Source: Bacillus glycinifermentans (GTDB taxonomy: Bacteria; Bacillota; Bacilli; Bacillales; Bacillaceae). From it: 64,000 nt of DNA. How positions within the stretch are numbered: the first letter of the stretch is position 1; the number at the start of each line of letters is the position of its first letter. Location: positions 124,001-188,000 of the forward strand of contig NZ_LECW02000001.1 of assembly GCF_001042475.2 (NCBI RefSeq). Reading direction: 5' to 3'. Below the pieces are notes generated by a model, which saw only the letters and a list, made by a program, of their open reading frames with translations, made no database searches and was not told the origin of the DNA. The position numbers and the translations under genes were made by a program. Positions 6,782-15,430 of the stretch are shown piece after piece.

Positions 6782-7498
6782 ATGGGAAACATCCTGTTGG
6801 AAACGAAACATCTCAAAAAACAATTTGGCAGAAGCAGAGTGGTGACAGATGTCTCGCTTACAGTTCAAAAAAACAGCATTTACGGACTGCTCGGTCCCAA
6901 TGGCGCCGGGAAGTCAACAACTCTGAAAATGCTGACCGGAATTTTAAAACCGACGTCAGGGGAGATCTTTTTTGACGGCCATCCATGGAAAAGGTCTTTT
7001 TTACAAGATATAGGGTCTTTAATCGAATATCCGCCCCTTTATGACAATTTGACCGCATATGAAAACGTAAAAGTCCACGCGACACTAAGGGGCCTTGCGC
7101 ATGACAGAATCGAGAAGGTGCTCAAAACCGTTGATATGCACCATGCTGGAAAAAAAAGAGCGGGACAGTTCTCGATGGGAATGAAGCAGAGACTCGGGAT
7201 CGCAATTGCCCTTTTGAATCATCCGAAGCTGCTTATTCTGGATGAGCCTACTAACGGACTGGACCCGATCGGCATACAGGAATTGAGGGAGCTCATCAAG
7301 TCATTTCCGCAGGAAGGGATAACGGTTATCTTATCAAGCCATATTCTTTCAGAGGTGGAGCAAATCGCAGATCATATCGGCATCATCAGCGGAGGGCGCC
7401 TCGGGTACCAGGGGGAAATCGATAAGGAGGACGATCTTGAGCGACTCTTTATGGAAGTCGTAAAGTCAAACCGTGAGAAAGACGGTGGAGATCAATGA
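6782..7498 (+). CDS. LanF-type ATPase of a lantibiotic/bacitracin-immunity ABC exporter
   Basis: 238 residues. Walker A is GPNGAGKS (38-45), the signature SMGMKQRLG (131-139), and Walker B LILDEPT (151-157). The Q-loop position reads SLIEYPP, with Glu82 in place of glutamine. This E-loop is characteristic of LanF proteins, which power removal of lantibiotics from the membrane. Two permease genes follow with 4-base overlaps, then a response regulator and kinase, giving the order FEG-RK. No lantibiotic structural or modification gene is near, so the unit probably detoxifies a peptide made by others. Confidence 0.85.
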   Translation: MGNILLETKHLKKQFGRSRVVTDVSLTVQKNSIYGLLGPNGAGKSTTLKMLTGILKPTSGEIFFDGHPWKRSFLQDIGSLIEYPPLYDNLTAYENVKVHATLRGLAHDRIEKVLKTVDMHHAGKKRAGQFSMGMKQRLGIAIALLNHPKLLILDEPTNGLDPIGIQELRELIKSFPQEGITVILSSHILSEVEQIADHIGIISGGRLGYQGEIDKEDDLERLFMEVVKSNREKDGGDQ

Positions 7499-8244
7499 TC
7501 GGACAATACATAAAAGCGGAGCATCTGAAGTTTAAACGGGCATTTGCGAGGAAAATCGTTGTCATCGTCCCTTTGATCAATATATGTTTCTCCTTTTTGA
7601 TGAACGCCGGCTTTTTCGTCACGGGTACATTCAACTGGTGGTCGATTATTTTCATGCCGATTATGATCGGATTGCTGTGTGCATCATCACACCAAAAGGA
7701 GAAAAAAGCCTCCAACTACAACGGCGTCTTTTCGGCACCGGTCGACTTGAAAACGATGTGGTATGCAAAAGTGGCAGTCATCGCAATTTATTCATTGGCT
7801 TCGCAAGTCATATTTTTAGGTTTCATGTATATGATGGGGTTTGTCATTCCGCAATTTGCGACTGTCAATTTGGCCATTATCACAGCCAGTTCGCTGCTTT
7901 GGGCCACCACGCTCTGGGAAATTCCGCTCTGTCTGTTTCTCGCGAGAAGGTTTGGATTTGCCGCTGCCGTTACGGTCAATTTATTAGGCGGCTTGATTCT
8001 CGGCATTATGTCGGCTTCGGAGTCTTTATGGTGGTTAAATCCGTGGAGCTGGTCGATCCGCATGATGTGTCCGGCGATCGGCATACATCCGAACGGCTTG
8101 CCGCTTGAGAATGGCGATCCCTTGCATAGCTGGGCTGTCGTTCCTCCGGCGGTGCTGCTTTCGGCTCTGTTGTTTGCAGTCTTGATGGTCGCGACAAAAC
8201 GTTCGTTTTCACCCGCCTTTGGAACGGGGGGTGGCGTAAAGTGA
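7495..8244 (+). CDS. LanE-type permease subunit
   Basis: 249 residues with six membrane segments. The N-terminus IGQYIKAEHLKFKRAFARK and the motif WWLNPWSW before the last helices are typical of the MutE/EpiE permease family. The ATG overlaps the TGA of the ATPase gene (ATGA), showing translational coupling. With the next gene it would form the heterodimeric membrane channel of the immunity exporter. Confidence 0.8.
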   Translation: MIGQYIKAEHLKFKRAFARKIVVIVPLINICFSFLMNAGFFVTGTFNWWSIIFMPIMIGLLCASSHQKEKKASNYNGVFSAPVDLKTMWYAKVAVIAIYSLASQVIFLGFMYMMGFVIPQFATVNLAIITASSLLWATTLWEIPLCLFLARRFGFAAAVTVNLLGGLILGIMSASESLWWLNPWSWSIRMMCPAIGIHPNGLPLENGDPLHSWAVVPPAVLLSALLFAVLMVATKRSFSPAFGTGGGVK

Positions 8245-9011
8245 GGCAGTTTTTGAGGTGCCTGCGGGCAGATATTCAAAAAACGAAGCGCACCTCTTTT
8301 ATGTGGCTGCACCTTTTGATTCCGTTCATTTACGCAGGGGTTTTTCTGCTCTATTTCTATTCGAAAGACCCGAGCCCGTTTGATTTATATCAATCGTATA
8401 TGACGTTGATGGCGGTTGCATTGCCGTTTCTCATCAGCATCATGTGCGGGACGGCTGCCCAACTCGAAGAGCAGGCCGGAAAATTTCAAGTGCTCCTGGG
8501 CGCAACGTCTGTAAAGCTGACCCCGTATGTCAGTAAAATCGCCCTCCTCCTTATGATGAATGCGGCAGCCGTCTTTTTGGCGATTGCAGTCTACCTGGCC
8601 GGGCTGACGTTTGTCTTAAAGGTGCCTGATCTTCCGTATGCTCTTTTTTTGGAAGGCGGGGCATGGCTGTTCGCCGGATGTGTCACATTGTATATGATCT
8701 ACTTTTTGATCAGCTGTGCGTTTGGAATAGGAGCGTCCGTTCTATTGGGGGGCGCCGGCTTTCTTATGACGGCTCTGATGAATACGGGGCTTGGCGACGC
8801 GATATGGAAATACAACCCGTGGGCATGGGGCATCAGACTATCAGGCCTTGCCGGAATACGTTATTTTGGGAAAATCGACGCCGAATATATGCCGTTATTC
8901 GACCGGGAAATGAATACGGGAATATATATCATGACGTTTGTTATAATGGCGGTATTCATCACCAGCATCCTATGGTTTATCCGCTGGGAAGGAAGAAAGG
9001 CTAATGAATAG
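8241..9011 (+). CDS. LanG-type permease subunit
   Basis: 256 residues and six membrane segments, beginning FLRCLRADIQKTKRTSFMWLH, as MutG/EpiG permeases do. It has the paralogous WKYNPWAWGIRL motif near the C-terminus, matching WWLNPWSW in its partner. It starts with GTG overlapping the preceding TGA. It pairs with the LanE-like subunit and the E-loop ATPase. Confidence 0.8.
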   Translation: MRQFLRCLRADIQKTKRTSFMWLHLLIPFIYAGVFLLYFYSKDPSPFDLYQSYMTLMAVALPFLISIMCGTAAQLEEQAGKFQVLLGATSVKLTPYVSKIALLLMMNAAAVFLAIAVYLAGLTFVLKVPDLPYALFLEGGAWLFAGCVTLYMIYFLISCAFGIGASVLLGGAGFLMTALMNTGLGDAIWKYNPWAWGIRLSGLAGIRYFGKIDAEYMPLFDREMNTGIYIMTFVIMAVFITSILWFIRWEGRKANE

Positions 9012-9032
9012 TGATAAAGGGTGGATTAGCAA

Positions 9033-9695
9033 GTGGCGAACATTTTGGCGGTAGACGATGATAAGGATATTCTGATCCTCATCCAAAATATTTTGCGGCG
9101 GGATCAGCATCTGGTTCATACGCTGGATAGAATAAACAGAGAGTCTCTCGACGTTTTCGGAGGATACGATTTGATTTTGCTCGATGTCATGATGCCCGAC
9201 ATCGACGGATTTGAACTATGCAAGCTCATCCGTCCGATCGTAGACTGTCCGATTATATTCCTTACGGCGAAGACGGATGAAGAAGCAGTCGTAAAAGGTC
9301 TCATGACGGGAGGGGACGACTATATTTCGAAGCCGTTCGGCGTTCTCGAGCTTAGCGCAAGGGTCAATGCGCATTTAAGAAGGGAGAATCGGGAGAAGCA
9401 CGAGAGAAGGCGGCTCATTTCCGGGTTTTTGTTTCATTTTGACAGCAAGGAAGTATTTATTCACGGTCAAAAATTAAACTTGACGAAAAACGAATATAAA
9501 ATATGCGAATTCCTTGCCCAGCATAAAGGCCGGACCTTTTCGAGAGAACAGATTTATGAAGAAGTATACGGGTTGGACGGCGACGCTTTATACTCTACGA
9601 TCACCGAATTCATCAGGACGATTCGAAAAAAATGCAAAGAACATCATGAAGATCCCATTAAAACGGTGTGGGGCGTGGGATACAAATGGGAATAA
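9033..9695 (+). CDS. OmpR-family response regulator (SpaR/LanR-like)
   Basis: 220 residues. The receiver domain spans 1-115 with acidic pocket DDD (8-10), phosphorylation site Asp51 in LILLDVMMPD and a conserved Lys in SKPFG. A winged-helix DNA-binding domain follows (about 130-220, with TVWGVGYKWE at the end). It starts with GTG. The kinase gene overlaps its end. It probably binds the TTGAT repeats upstream of the operon and activates it when the kinase senses a membrane-active peptide. Confidence 0.85.
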   Translation: MANILAVDDDKDILILIQNILRRDQHLVHTLDRINRESLDVFGGYDLILLDVMMPDIDGFELCKLIRPIVDCPIIFLTAKTDEEAVVKGLMTGGDDYISKPFGVLELSARVNAHLRRENREKHERRRLISGFLFHFDSKEVFIHGQKLNLTKNEYKICEFLAQHKGRTFSREQIYEEVYGLDGDALYSTITEFIRTIRKKCKEHHEDPIKTVWGVGYKWE

Positions 9696-11065
9696 CGAAA
9701 AGAAAAAAGACGCTGCGCAGAGAACTGATTGTATACATGACCACGTTATGCTTGAGTTTAGCCGCCGTTACCGCCCTGTATCTGTTTGTCAATACAATGG
9801 GAATGAATGCGGGTCTGATTGATCCGGCAAATGATAATGAACATAAAGCGGAAAAGCTGAAACCGCGGCTCCAGGCAGCAAAACGGGTAACAGGCAGCAT
9901 GATCCCGGATACGATGTCATACGCCATTTTGGATAAGAAATCGAAGCGGAAAACCGCAGGGACGATAAAAGAGAAAGATTTATATATTGTGAGGAAAAAA
10001 ATAGAGAACAAGCCGTATGTAAACTTCAAGCAAAAAGGCTATCTGATCATTGACCGAAAAGACGAATATTGCGTTTTGGAATATTCCTTGCGGGCTGAAT
10101 TCCATTCTCCATTATTGAGAAAGTATCTTCCAAACTATGAGCTGACGAGCATATGCATCCTGGTTATGTTGATCATCACGGTCATTTTTATTGTGACAAC
10201 GCATTTTGCCAATCATTTAAAAAGGCATTTCGACAAATTAAACACGATAACGGAACAAATCAAAGAACAGAATCTGAATATTTCACCGGAATACTCGAAT
10301 TTCAAGGAATTTGATGATGTCATTGAATCTCTTATCGAGATGAAAAATGCCCTTCAGGCATCTCTTGAGGCGCAATGGCACATGGAAAAATCGAAAAACG
10401 AACAAATCGGCGCGCTTGCCCACGACGTGAAAATCCCTATGACGATTATTAAAGGAAATGCGGAACTGCTGGGTTTATCATCACAAAGCAGGGAGCAGTC
10501 CGATTATATCGGCTATATTCTGAATGCCGCAAATAAAATCGAACAATATATCGATCAATTAATCCATATATCAAAAACAGAGGAAGCATTCTGTGCTGAT
10601 CTGAAACGCGTTCAAGTGAAGGCGCTTGTAAACAGCGTGATTCAGGAAATGACGGCATACATAGGAAGCAAAAGCGTTGAAATCGTGCGGACAGAACACA
10701 ACCTTGATTCACAAGAGGCAACAATTGACCGCCAGCTTCTTCAGCGGGCGCTGATGAATATTCTGTCAAACGCAGCCGACCATTCGCCTGAGGAAGGGAA
10801 GGTTTATTTTGAAGCAGCCTGCCGGCGAGACTCCCTCACTTTTACGATCACCGACAGCGGGAAAGGCTTTACTCCTGAAGGGCTCAAAAAAGCGGCACAG
10901 CTTTTTTACATGGAGGATAAAAGCAGAACATCCAACGGACATTACGGAATCGGTCTTACGTTTGCCCTGAATGTCGCAAAACTGCATCAAGGCGATCTGA
11001 CGATCAGGAATGCGAAGACGGGGGGCGGACAAGTGCAAATGACGATTCCGCTAAATGAGGCGTAA
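9686..11065 (+). CDS. Sensor histidine kinase (SpaK/LanK-like)
   Basis: 459 residues: TM1 near 10-31, an extracellular domain of about 120 residues, TM2 near 152-175, a HisKA helix with His246 in GALAHDVKIP, and a HATPase domain with NILSNAADHSP, DSGKGF and GHYGIGL boxes. The DVK variant of the usual DLKTP H-box is seen in lantibiotic and bacitracin sensors. ATG 9686 overlaps the regulator gene by 10 bases; GTG 9668 would add six residues. The extracytoplasmic domain is the likely peptide sensor. Confidence 0.85.
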   Translation: MGITKRKKTLRRELIVYMTTLCLSLAAVTALYLFVNTMGMNAGLIDPANDNEHKAEKLKPRLQAAKRVTGSMIPDTMSYAILDKKSKRKTAGTIKEKDLYIVRKKIENKPYVNFKQKGYLIIDRKDEYCVLEYSLRAEFHSPLLRKYLPNYELTSICILVMLIITVIFIVTTHFANHLKRHFDKLNTITEQIKEQNLNISPEYSNFKEFDDVIESLIEMKNALQASLEAQWHMEKSKNEQIGALAHDVKIPMTIIKGNAELLGLSSQSREQSDYIGYILNAANKIEQYIDQLIHISKTEEAFCADLKRVQVKALVNSVIQEMTAYIGSKSVEIVRTEHNLDSQEATIDRQLLQRALMNILSNAADHSPEEGKVYFEAACRRDSLTFTITDSGKGFTPEGLKKAAQLFYMEDKSRTSNGHYGIGLTFALNVAKLHQGDLTIRNAKTGGGQVQMTIPLNEA

Positions 11066-11071
11066 GTTTGG

Positions 11072-11111
11072 GAAGGACCTTCCGGATCAATTCGGAAAGT
11101 CCTTTTTTTGT
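11072..11111. terminator. Terminator of the lantibiotic-immunity operon
   Basis: AAGGACCTTCCG and CGGAAAGTCCTT pair around GATCAATT with T on the + side. It overlaps the end of the convergent yusT gene. Confidence 0.8.
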
Positions 11112-11989
11112 CTTTGAAGATTTTCTTTTAAGCATTGATAAAGCTTGGCCGCCGCATGCTTCAGAGGAAATGCCGACGTTTTGCAGAGGATGCCGAACCT
11201 GATGGCAATCGGATTGTCAATGAGGTGGCGGACCGTTGTTCCGGCAGGCGGCGAGGCCGCGATGCTTTTTGGAACGAGGGCGATCCCGAGTCCTGCGGCT
11301 ACATAGTTTTTCAATGCGGTCATGCTGCCGACTTCCATTGTGTTCATTTGGCTCCCGGGCAATTCCTGAAAGGCGATTTCGACTTTTTTTCGATACGTAC
11401 AGTTGTGGGCTGTGATGAGCAGGCGATGCTCTCTGAGATCCTTCAAGCTGACGCGCTCATGTTCTGCCGCAGGATGTCCTTCTGGCATGAGCACTGTCAG
11501 CTCTTCCGCGAAAAGCGGTTCAAAATAAAGGTCTGTTCCGATCGCCGGCGTCGAGCAGACGGCGAGGTCGAGCTCCCCTTGCAAAAGCCGTTCTGCGAGC
11601 GGCGCCGAGTTTCCAATGTCGACGGATATCCGGATCTTTGGATGCTCTGCTAAAAATTCTCCCAAAATCCCGGGCAAAAGGCGGCTTGCGATCGGTTCCA
11701 CCGCCCCTAGGCGAATGCTGCCGGCTTCACCGAGCAATACGTCAGACATGTTGTTTTGCAGCTGCTCGATCTCTTTGACGATATGCCGGCTTTGATCAAA
11801 AAAGAGCCTGCCGGCTTCCGTCAGCCTGAATGTTTTTCCCCTTTCCAGCAGGCGGACTCCGAGGTCTGTTTCGAGTTTTTGAATTTGCATCGTCACGGTG
11901 GACTGGGCGTAATTCAGCTCTTCTGCCGCCCGATTGAAGCTTTTGCAAGTTACGATTTTATGAAACGTCTTTACTGCTTTCAGATCCAT
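11087..11989 (-). CDS. yusT: LysR-family transcriptional regulator YusT
   Basis: 300 residues. The N-terminal LysR helix-turn-helix (FNRAAEELNYAQSTVTMQIQ, about 18-37) is followed by the substrate-binding fold. In B. subtilis yusT lies next to the yusQ tautomerase and yusR/yusS reductase genes, and the same divergent arrangement is seen here. GGAGGG precedes ATG 11989; a TTG two codons upstream is less likely. The intergenic palindrome at 12012-12028 is a suitable LysR site. The effector is unknown. Confidence 0.8.
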   Translation of the reverse strand: MDLKAVKTFHKIVTCKSFNRAAEELNYAQSTVTMQIQKLETDLGVRLLERGKTFRLTEAGRLFFDQSRHIVKEIEQLQNNMSDVLLGEAGSIRLGAVEPIASRLLPGILGEFLAEHPKIRISVDIGNSAPLAERLLQGELDLAVCSTPAIGTDLYFEPLFAEELTVLMPEGHPAAEHERVSLKDLREHRLLITAHNCTYRKKVEIAFQELPGSQMNTMEVGSMTALKNYVAAGLGIALVPKSIAASPPAGTTVRHLIDNPIAIRFGILCKTSAFPLKHAAAKLYQCLKENLQRQKKDFPN

Positions 11990-12011
11990 GTTCAAATCCC
12001 TCCGATATGGG

Positions 12012-12028
12012 GTTCAATAAAATTGAAC
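12012..12028. promoter_or_regulatory. Palindromic operator between yusT and yusQ
   Basis: GTTCAAT-AAA-ATTGAAC is a perfect 7+3+7 inverted repeat. A degenerate second copy, TTCAAATGATTCAA, follows at 12035-12048. The position between divergent promoters and the T-N11-A form fit a LysR binding site. TATACT (12050-12055) may be the yusQ -10 box. Confidence 0.65.
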
Positions 12029-12107
12029 AAATCGTTCAAATGATTCAATTATACTAAACCATAAAAGCAATAAATACTATAAATCAAACAAAAGGAGGGA
12101 TGATCAC

Positions 12108-12527
12108 ATGCCGTTTGTCCGAATTGATCTTCTGAAGGGCAGAACAAAGGAAGAGCTTCGAACGATCAGCCGCTCTGTTCATCAGGCGATGACAGAGACG
12201 ATCGATGTGCCGGAAGACGACTACTTCCAAGTCATTACCCAGCACGATGAAGAAGAATTTTTCTTCGATCCGGGCTATATGAACATCAATCGAACGAAAG
12301 ATCTGATTTATATTCAAATCACAATGAAACAAAGGCGGACCCAAGAAAAAACAGCATTGTATCGACGCATCGCAGAACGCCTGCACCGCGGGTCAGGCAT
12401 TCGGATGGAGGATGTCATGATCATCGTAACCGAGAATGTGAAAGAGAATTGGTCGTTTGGAAATGGGATTGCACAGCTTGCATCAACAACCGGGGAAGGA
12501 GCGGATCAAAATGGATATTCAGGATAA
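12108..12527 (+). CDS. yusQ: Tautomerase-family protein YusQ
   Basis: 139 residues beginning PFVRIDLLKGR after the initiator Met. Pro2 is the catalytic base of the 4-oxalocrotonate tautomerase superfamily. The length is that of the two-repeat tautomerase_2 type. AAAGGAGGG precedes the ATG. The downstream dehydrogenase overlaps by 17 bases, so both probably serve one small-molecule pathway under YusT control. The substrate is not known. Confidence 0.8.
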   Translation: MPFVRIDLLKGRTKEELRTISRSVHQAMTETIDVPEDDYFQVITQHDEEEFFFDPGYMNINRTKDLIYIQITMKQRRTQEKTALYRRIAERLHRGSGIRMEDVMIIVTENVKENWSFGNGIAQLASTTGEGADQNGYSG

Positions 12528-13251
12528 AACGGCTCTCGTGACGGGAGGAGGCACCGGAATCGGACGGGCTGTATCTCTTAAACTGGCAGAGCGCGGGGCT
12601 TCGGTTGCGGTGAACTATTCACGTTCAGAAGCGGAGGCGGAAGAAACGGTGCGGATGATCGCTGAAAGAGGTGGACGGGCGATCGCCGTTCAAGCTGACG
12701 TTTCCCGGGACGATGAAGTCCGGAATATGGTTGAAGCGATCGTGCGGGAGTTCGGAACTGTCGATCTCCTCGTCAATAATGCAAGCATCACCAGGCATAT
12801 TCAGCTTGACGATTTGGAGGCCGCTTCGGATGACGTCTGGGATGTGCTTTATGCCGTCAATGTCAAAGGGATGTTCCACTGTGCAAGGGCGGCGGCCCCG
12901 CTGATGAAAAAAAACGGCCGGGGGGCCATCGTCAACGTCGGCAGCATCGCCGGATTGACCGGATCAGGGTCTTCGCTTCCGTATGCCGTATCAAAAGCGG
13001 CGGTTCACGGTCTTACGAAATCATTGGCTCATGCGCTTGCCCCGGAGATTACGGTTTCCAGCGTAGCGCCGGGAGCGGTGGCCACGAGATGGTGGGAAGG
13101 CAGGGAAGAAAAAATGATGCAGCTTACCCGCCAAATGCCTTTGGAACGGCTCGCTTCCCCTGATGACATCGCCAAGCTCATCTGTGATGTACTTGAGCAG
13201 GAGGCCATGACGGGGCAGATCATAACCGCAGACAGCGGACAGACGCTGTAA
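12511..13251 (+). CDS. Short-chain dehydrogenase/reductase (YusR/YusS-like, intact)
   Basis: 246 residues. The nucleotide site TGGGTGIGRA (about 12-21), NNAS, catalytic Ser in NVGSIAG, and the YAVSKAAVHG active-site Tyr/Lys are all present. The sequence is closest to 3-oxoacyl-ACP reductases (FabG type). From memory, strain 168 annotates the equivalent as two shorter genes, yusR and yusS; here it is one uninterrupted frame. ATG 12511 has GGAAGGA upstream; the longer frame from 12457 lies inside yusQ and is rejected. Confidence 0.8.
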   Translation: MDIQDKTALVTGGGTGIGRAVSLKLAERGASVAVNYSRSEAEAEETVRMIAERGGRAIAVQADVSRDDEVRNMVEAIVREFGTVDLLVNNASITRHIQLDDLEAASDDVWDVLYAVNVKGMFHCARAAAPLMKKNGRGAIVNVGSIAGLTGSGSSLPYAVSKAAVHGLTKSLAHALAPEITVSSVAPGAVATRWWEGREEKMMQLTRQMPLERLASPDDIAKLICDVLEQEAMTGQIITADSGQTL

Positions 13252-13331
13252 ACTATGTGTATTTTGTCCTATTTCTATGTGAAACTATTTACCTTATGAT
13301 CGTTCTTATAGAATAGAAAGAGGGAAGCTAC

Positions 13332-15416
13332 ATGAGACGTCTGCAATCTTTGGAAGCAATCGAAAAACTGAAAAACGGGGACCGGCATGTTTTGCGGCAT
13401 GCCGAATGGTTGAAATATCTTTTTTTAACGGAGGAGAAAAACGTCAATCTGGAGCGCGTTCCTTCATTGGAAAAGATGCCTTCCAACCCTGTTCTGCTCT
13501 ATGTTGAAAAGACGCTCTGCATATTAGAGCAAGCCGATATCCCGGAGAGGGAAAAGACGATTATTGAAGAGGTCCTTGTCTGGAGCGAGACGGCGAAATG
13601 CGGGCAGCCTCATAAAAGAAAGGAATGGCGGGACAAAGGGTTTCAGCTCGCGATTCATAACATCGGCTCAGCGCAAATCTATGCAAACCGAAGCCGGCCT
13701 TTTTTGCCTGAACGGCAAGATACGGAGGAGCTTGTCTATCTGTTGATTTTGACGCACGGGCTTGTGGGGCAGTACATTCGCGGGGAATCGAGATACCGGC
13801 AGCTCGAGCCTCTGATCGATTGGATGGAAGCATCAAGACAGGCGGACATCGATATGAAGAGGGTGCTGTATGTTCTGAACAAATGCATTATCGCCGGCGT
13901 GTCGGCTGCGCTTTGGGAGTCGGTCAAACACGATGTGAGCGGGGTCGTGGCGCAGCTTTCGGAAGGTGAGCGCAAAAGAGAGCTGCCGTTTGCAGAAAGG
14001 CTGAAAAAGCTGCGCCAGCAAGCGATTGATATGGGTGAAAACGGAAGCCGCTATGAGCAGTATTTGACAAAGCACTCGGCAGAAAACGCTCTGCGGCGGC
14101 TTTTTGGACAGGTAGACTTATGGTATGTGGAGTCAGCGCTGTCCTCTTTCAGCTTTGAAGAGTTCGTCAAAATCTTCTTGCTCATCCGCCGTTTCGTCAA
14201 TCCCCTGTCTGTCAGGCACATCAGCTTTGAACCGCTGATGAAGGATATTTACCGCGATTATCAAGGCGTTCGGCATACGAATATTTATAAAAAGCGGATT
14301 ATTGAAGCTTATTTGAAAGAAATGTCTGTCACAGACCTGCTTCACGGCGAGGCGCCTGTTAATGAACACGTTTCGTTAGCGGTTCAGCCGTTTGACGCCG
14401 CTTCGGAAATCATCGGTGTCACCTTTTCGTTCTCAAAGGCGGGGCTGAAGCTGATTGAGTTTTGTCAAGAAGCTGAGAAATCGCCGTTATACGAAAGGGC
14501 GATCGTACTGCTTTATGACTTTTTTGAGTTTCGGAAAGATTCATTTGACCGCCTTCAAAACGAGCAGGCTTATTTGTCAGATATGAATGGCGCGGAAGAC
14601 TATAAAAAGAAGATCGCCGATTATGCCGTCGGGGAGAAGATGCTCGATATCGGCGCAGGCGGCGGCGTTATGCTTGATTTGCTGACGGAGTATCATCCCG
14701 AAGCTGAAGTGATCGGAATTGATCTATCGGTCAACGTCATTGAAGAGCTGCAAAAACGGAAGGTCCGCGAGCATAAACCGTGGAAGGTCAAGCAGGCCGA
14801 TGCGCTGGATTTGCCGGAGTATATCGAAAAGGAGAGCGTCGATACGATCGTGTTTTCATCGATTCTCCACGAATTGTTTTCATACGTTCCTTATGAGGGC
14901 AGAAAATTCAATCACCGGGTCATTTCCCAAGCTTTAAAAAGCGCGTTTGAAGTGCTGAGGCCGAAAGGAAGGATCATTATCAGGGACGGAATTATGACCG
15001 GGGACAAGGACGCGGTTCGCCGAATCCGCTTTAAAGACCCGGATGGAATGGCTTTTTTGAAAAGGTACGTCCGCGATTTTAAAGGGAGGCAGGTGCAAAT
15101 TCTTGAGATGGAGAAAGATGCGGCAACGCTTTACGTCAATGATGCCATGGAATTTCTCTATACATACACATGGGGGGAAGAGGCATATCCCCATGAAGTG
15201 CAGGAGCAGTTCGGCTATTTTACGCCTTCTGAGTTCCGGGCCTGCATTGAGAAAGAGCTTGGTGGCCGTGCAAACGTCCTCGTCTTTGAGCATTATTTGC
15301 AGAAGGGGTATGAAGAATACCTTTCTCCCAAGGTTGACGTCACAGATCAGAATGGGGAAACGGTATCCTTGCCGGACAGCACATGTTTTATCGTCATAGA
15401 AAAAAAGCACCGGTGA
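13332..15416 (+). CDS. Large protein with C-terminal SAM-dependent methyltransferase domain
   Basis: 694 residues. Residues 1-420 are helical and unassigned. The C-terminal part contains a class I methyltransferase: motif I MLDIGAGGGVMLD (about 437-449), the acidic turn VIGIDLS, and motif IV-like TIVFSSILHEL. Methyltransferases of about 250 residues are usual, so the N-terminal 420 residues are an extra module that may choose the substrate. A TGAAAC (13280-13285) and CGTT (13301-13304) pair upstream resembles an ECF promoter, but the spacer is 15 bp. It is a single-gene unit with AGAGGGA before the ATG. Confidence 0.75.
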   Translation: MRRLQSLEAIEKLKNGDRHVLRHAEWLKYLFLTEEKNVNLERVPSLEKMPSNPVLLYVEKTLCILEQADIPEREKTIIEEVLVWSETAKCGQPHKRKEWRDKGFQLAIHNIGSAQIYANRSRPFLPERQDTEELVYLLILTHGLVGQYIRGESRYRQLEPLIDWMEASRQADIDMKRVLYVLNKCIIAGVSAALWESVKHDVSGVVAQLSEGERKRELPFAERLKKLRQQAIDMGENGSRYEQYLTKHSAENALRRLFGQVDLWYVESALSSFSFEEFVKIFLLIRRFVNPLSVRHISFEPLMKDIYRDYQGVRHTNIYKKRIIEAYLKEMSVTDLLHGEAPVNEHVSLAVQPFDAASEIIGVTFSFSKAGLKLIEFCQEAEKSPLYERAIVLLYDFFEFRKDSFDRLQNEQAYLSDMNGAEDYKKKIADYAVGEKMLDIGAGGGVMLDLLTEYHPEAEVIGIDLSVNVIEELQKRKVREHKPWKVKQADALDLPEYIEKESVDTIVFSSILHELFSYVPYEGRKFNHRVISQALKSAFEVLRPKGRIIIRDGIMTGDKDAVRRIRFKDPDGMAFLKRYVRDFKGRQVQILEMEKDAATLYVNDAMEFLYTYTWGEEAYPHEVQEQFGYFTPSEFRACIEKELGGRANVLVFEHYLQKGYEEYLSPKVDVTDQNGETVSLPDSTCFIVIEKKHR

Positions 15417-15428
15417 AGGTGCTTTTTT
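15401..15428. terminator. Bidirectional terminator
   Basis: AAAAAAGCACC and GGTGCTTTTTT pair around GGTGAA, serving the methyltransferase gene and the convergent lipoprotein gene. Confidence 0.9.
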
Positions 15429-15430
15429 CA

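Noticed and set aside
13280-13304. ECF-like promoter TGAAAC...CGTT before the methyltransferase gene
   Set aside because: The spacer is 15 bp and the -10 part is CGTT rather than CGTA or CGTC; kept only as a remark in the gene entry.
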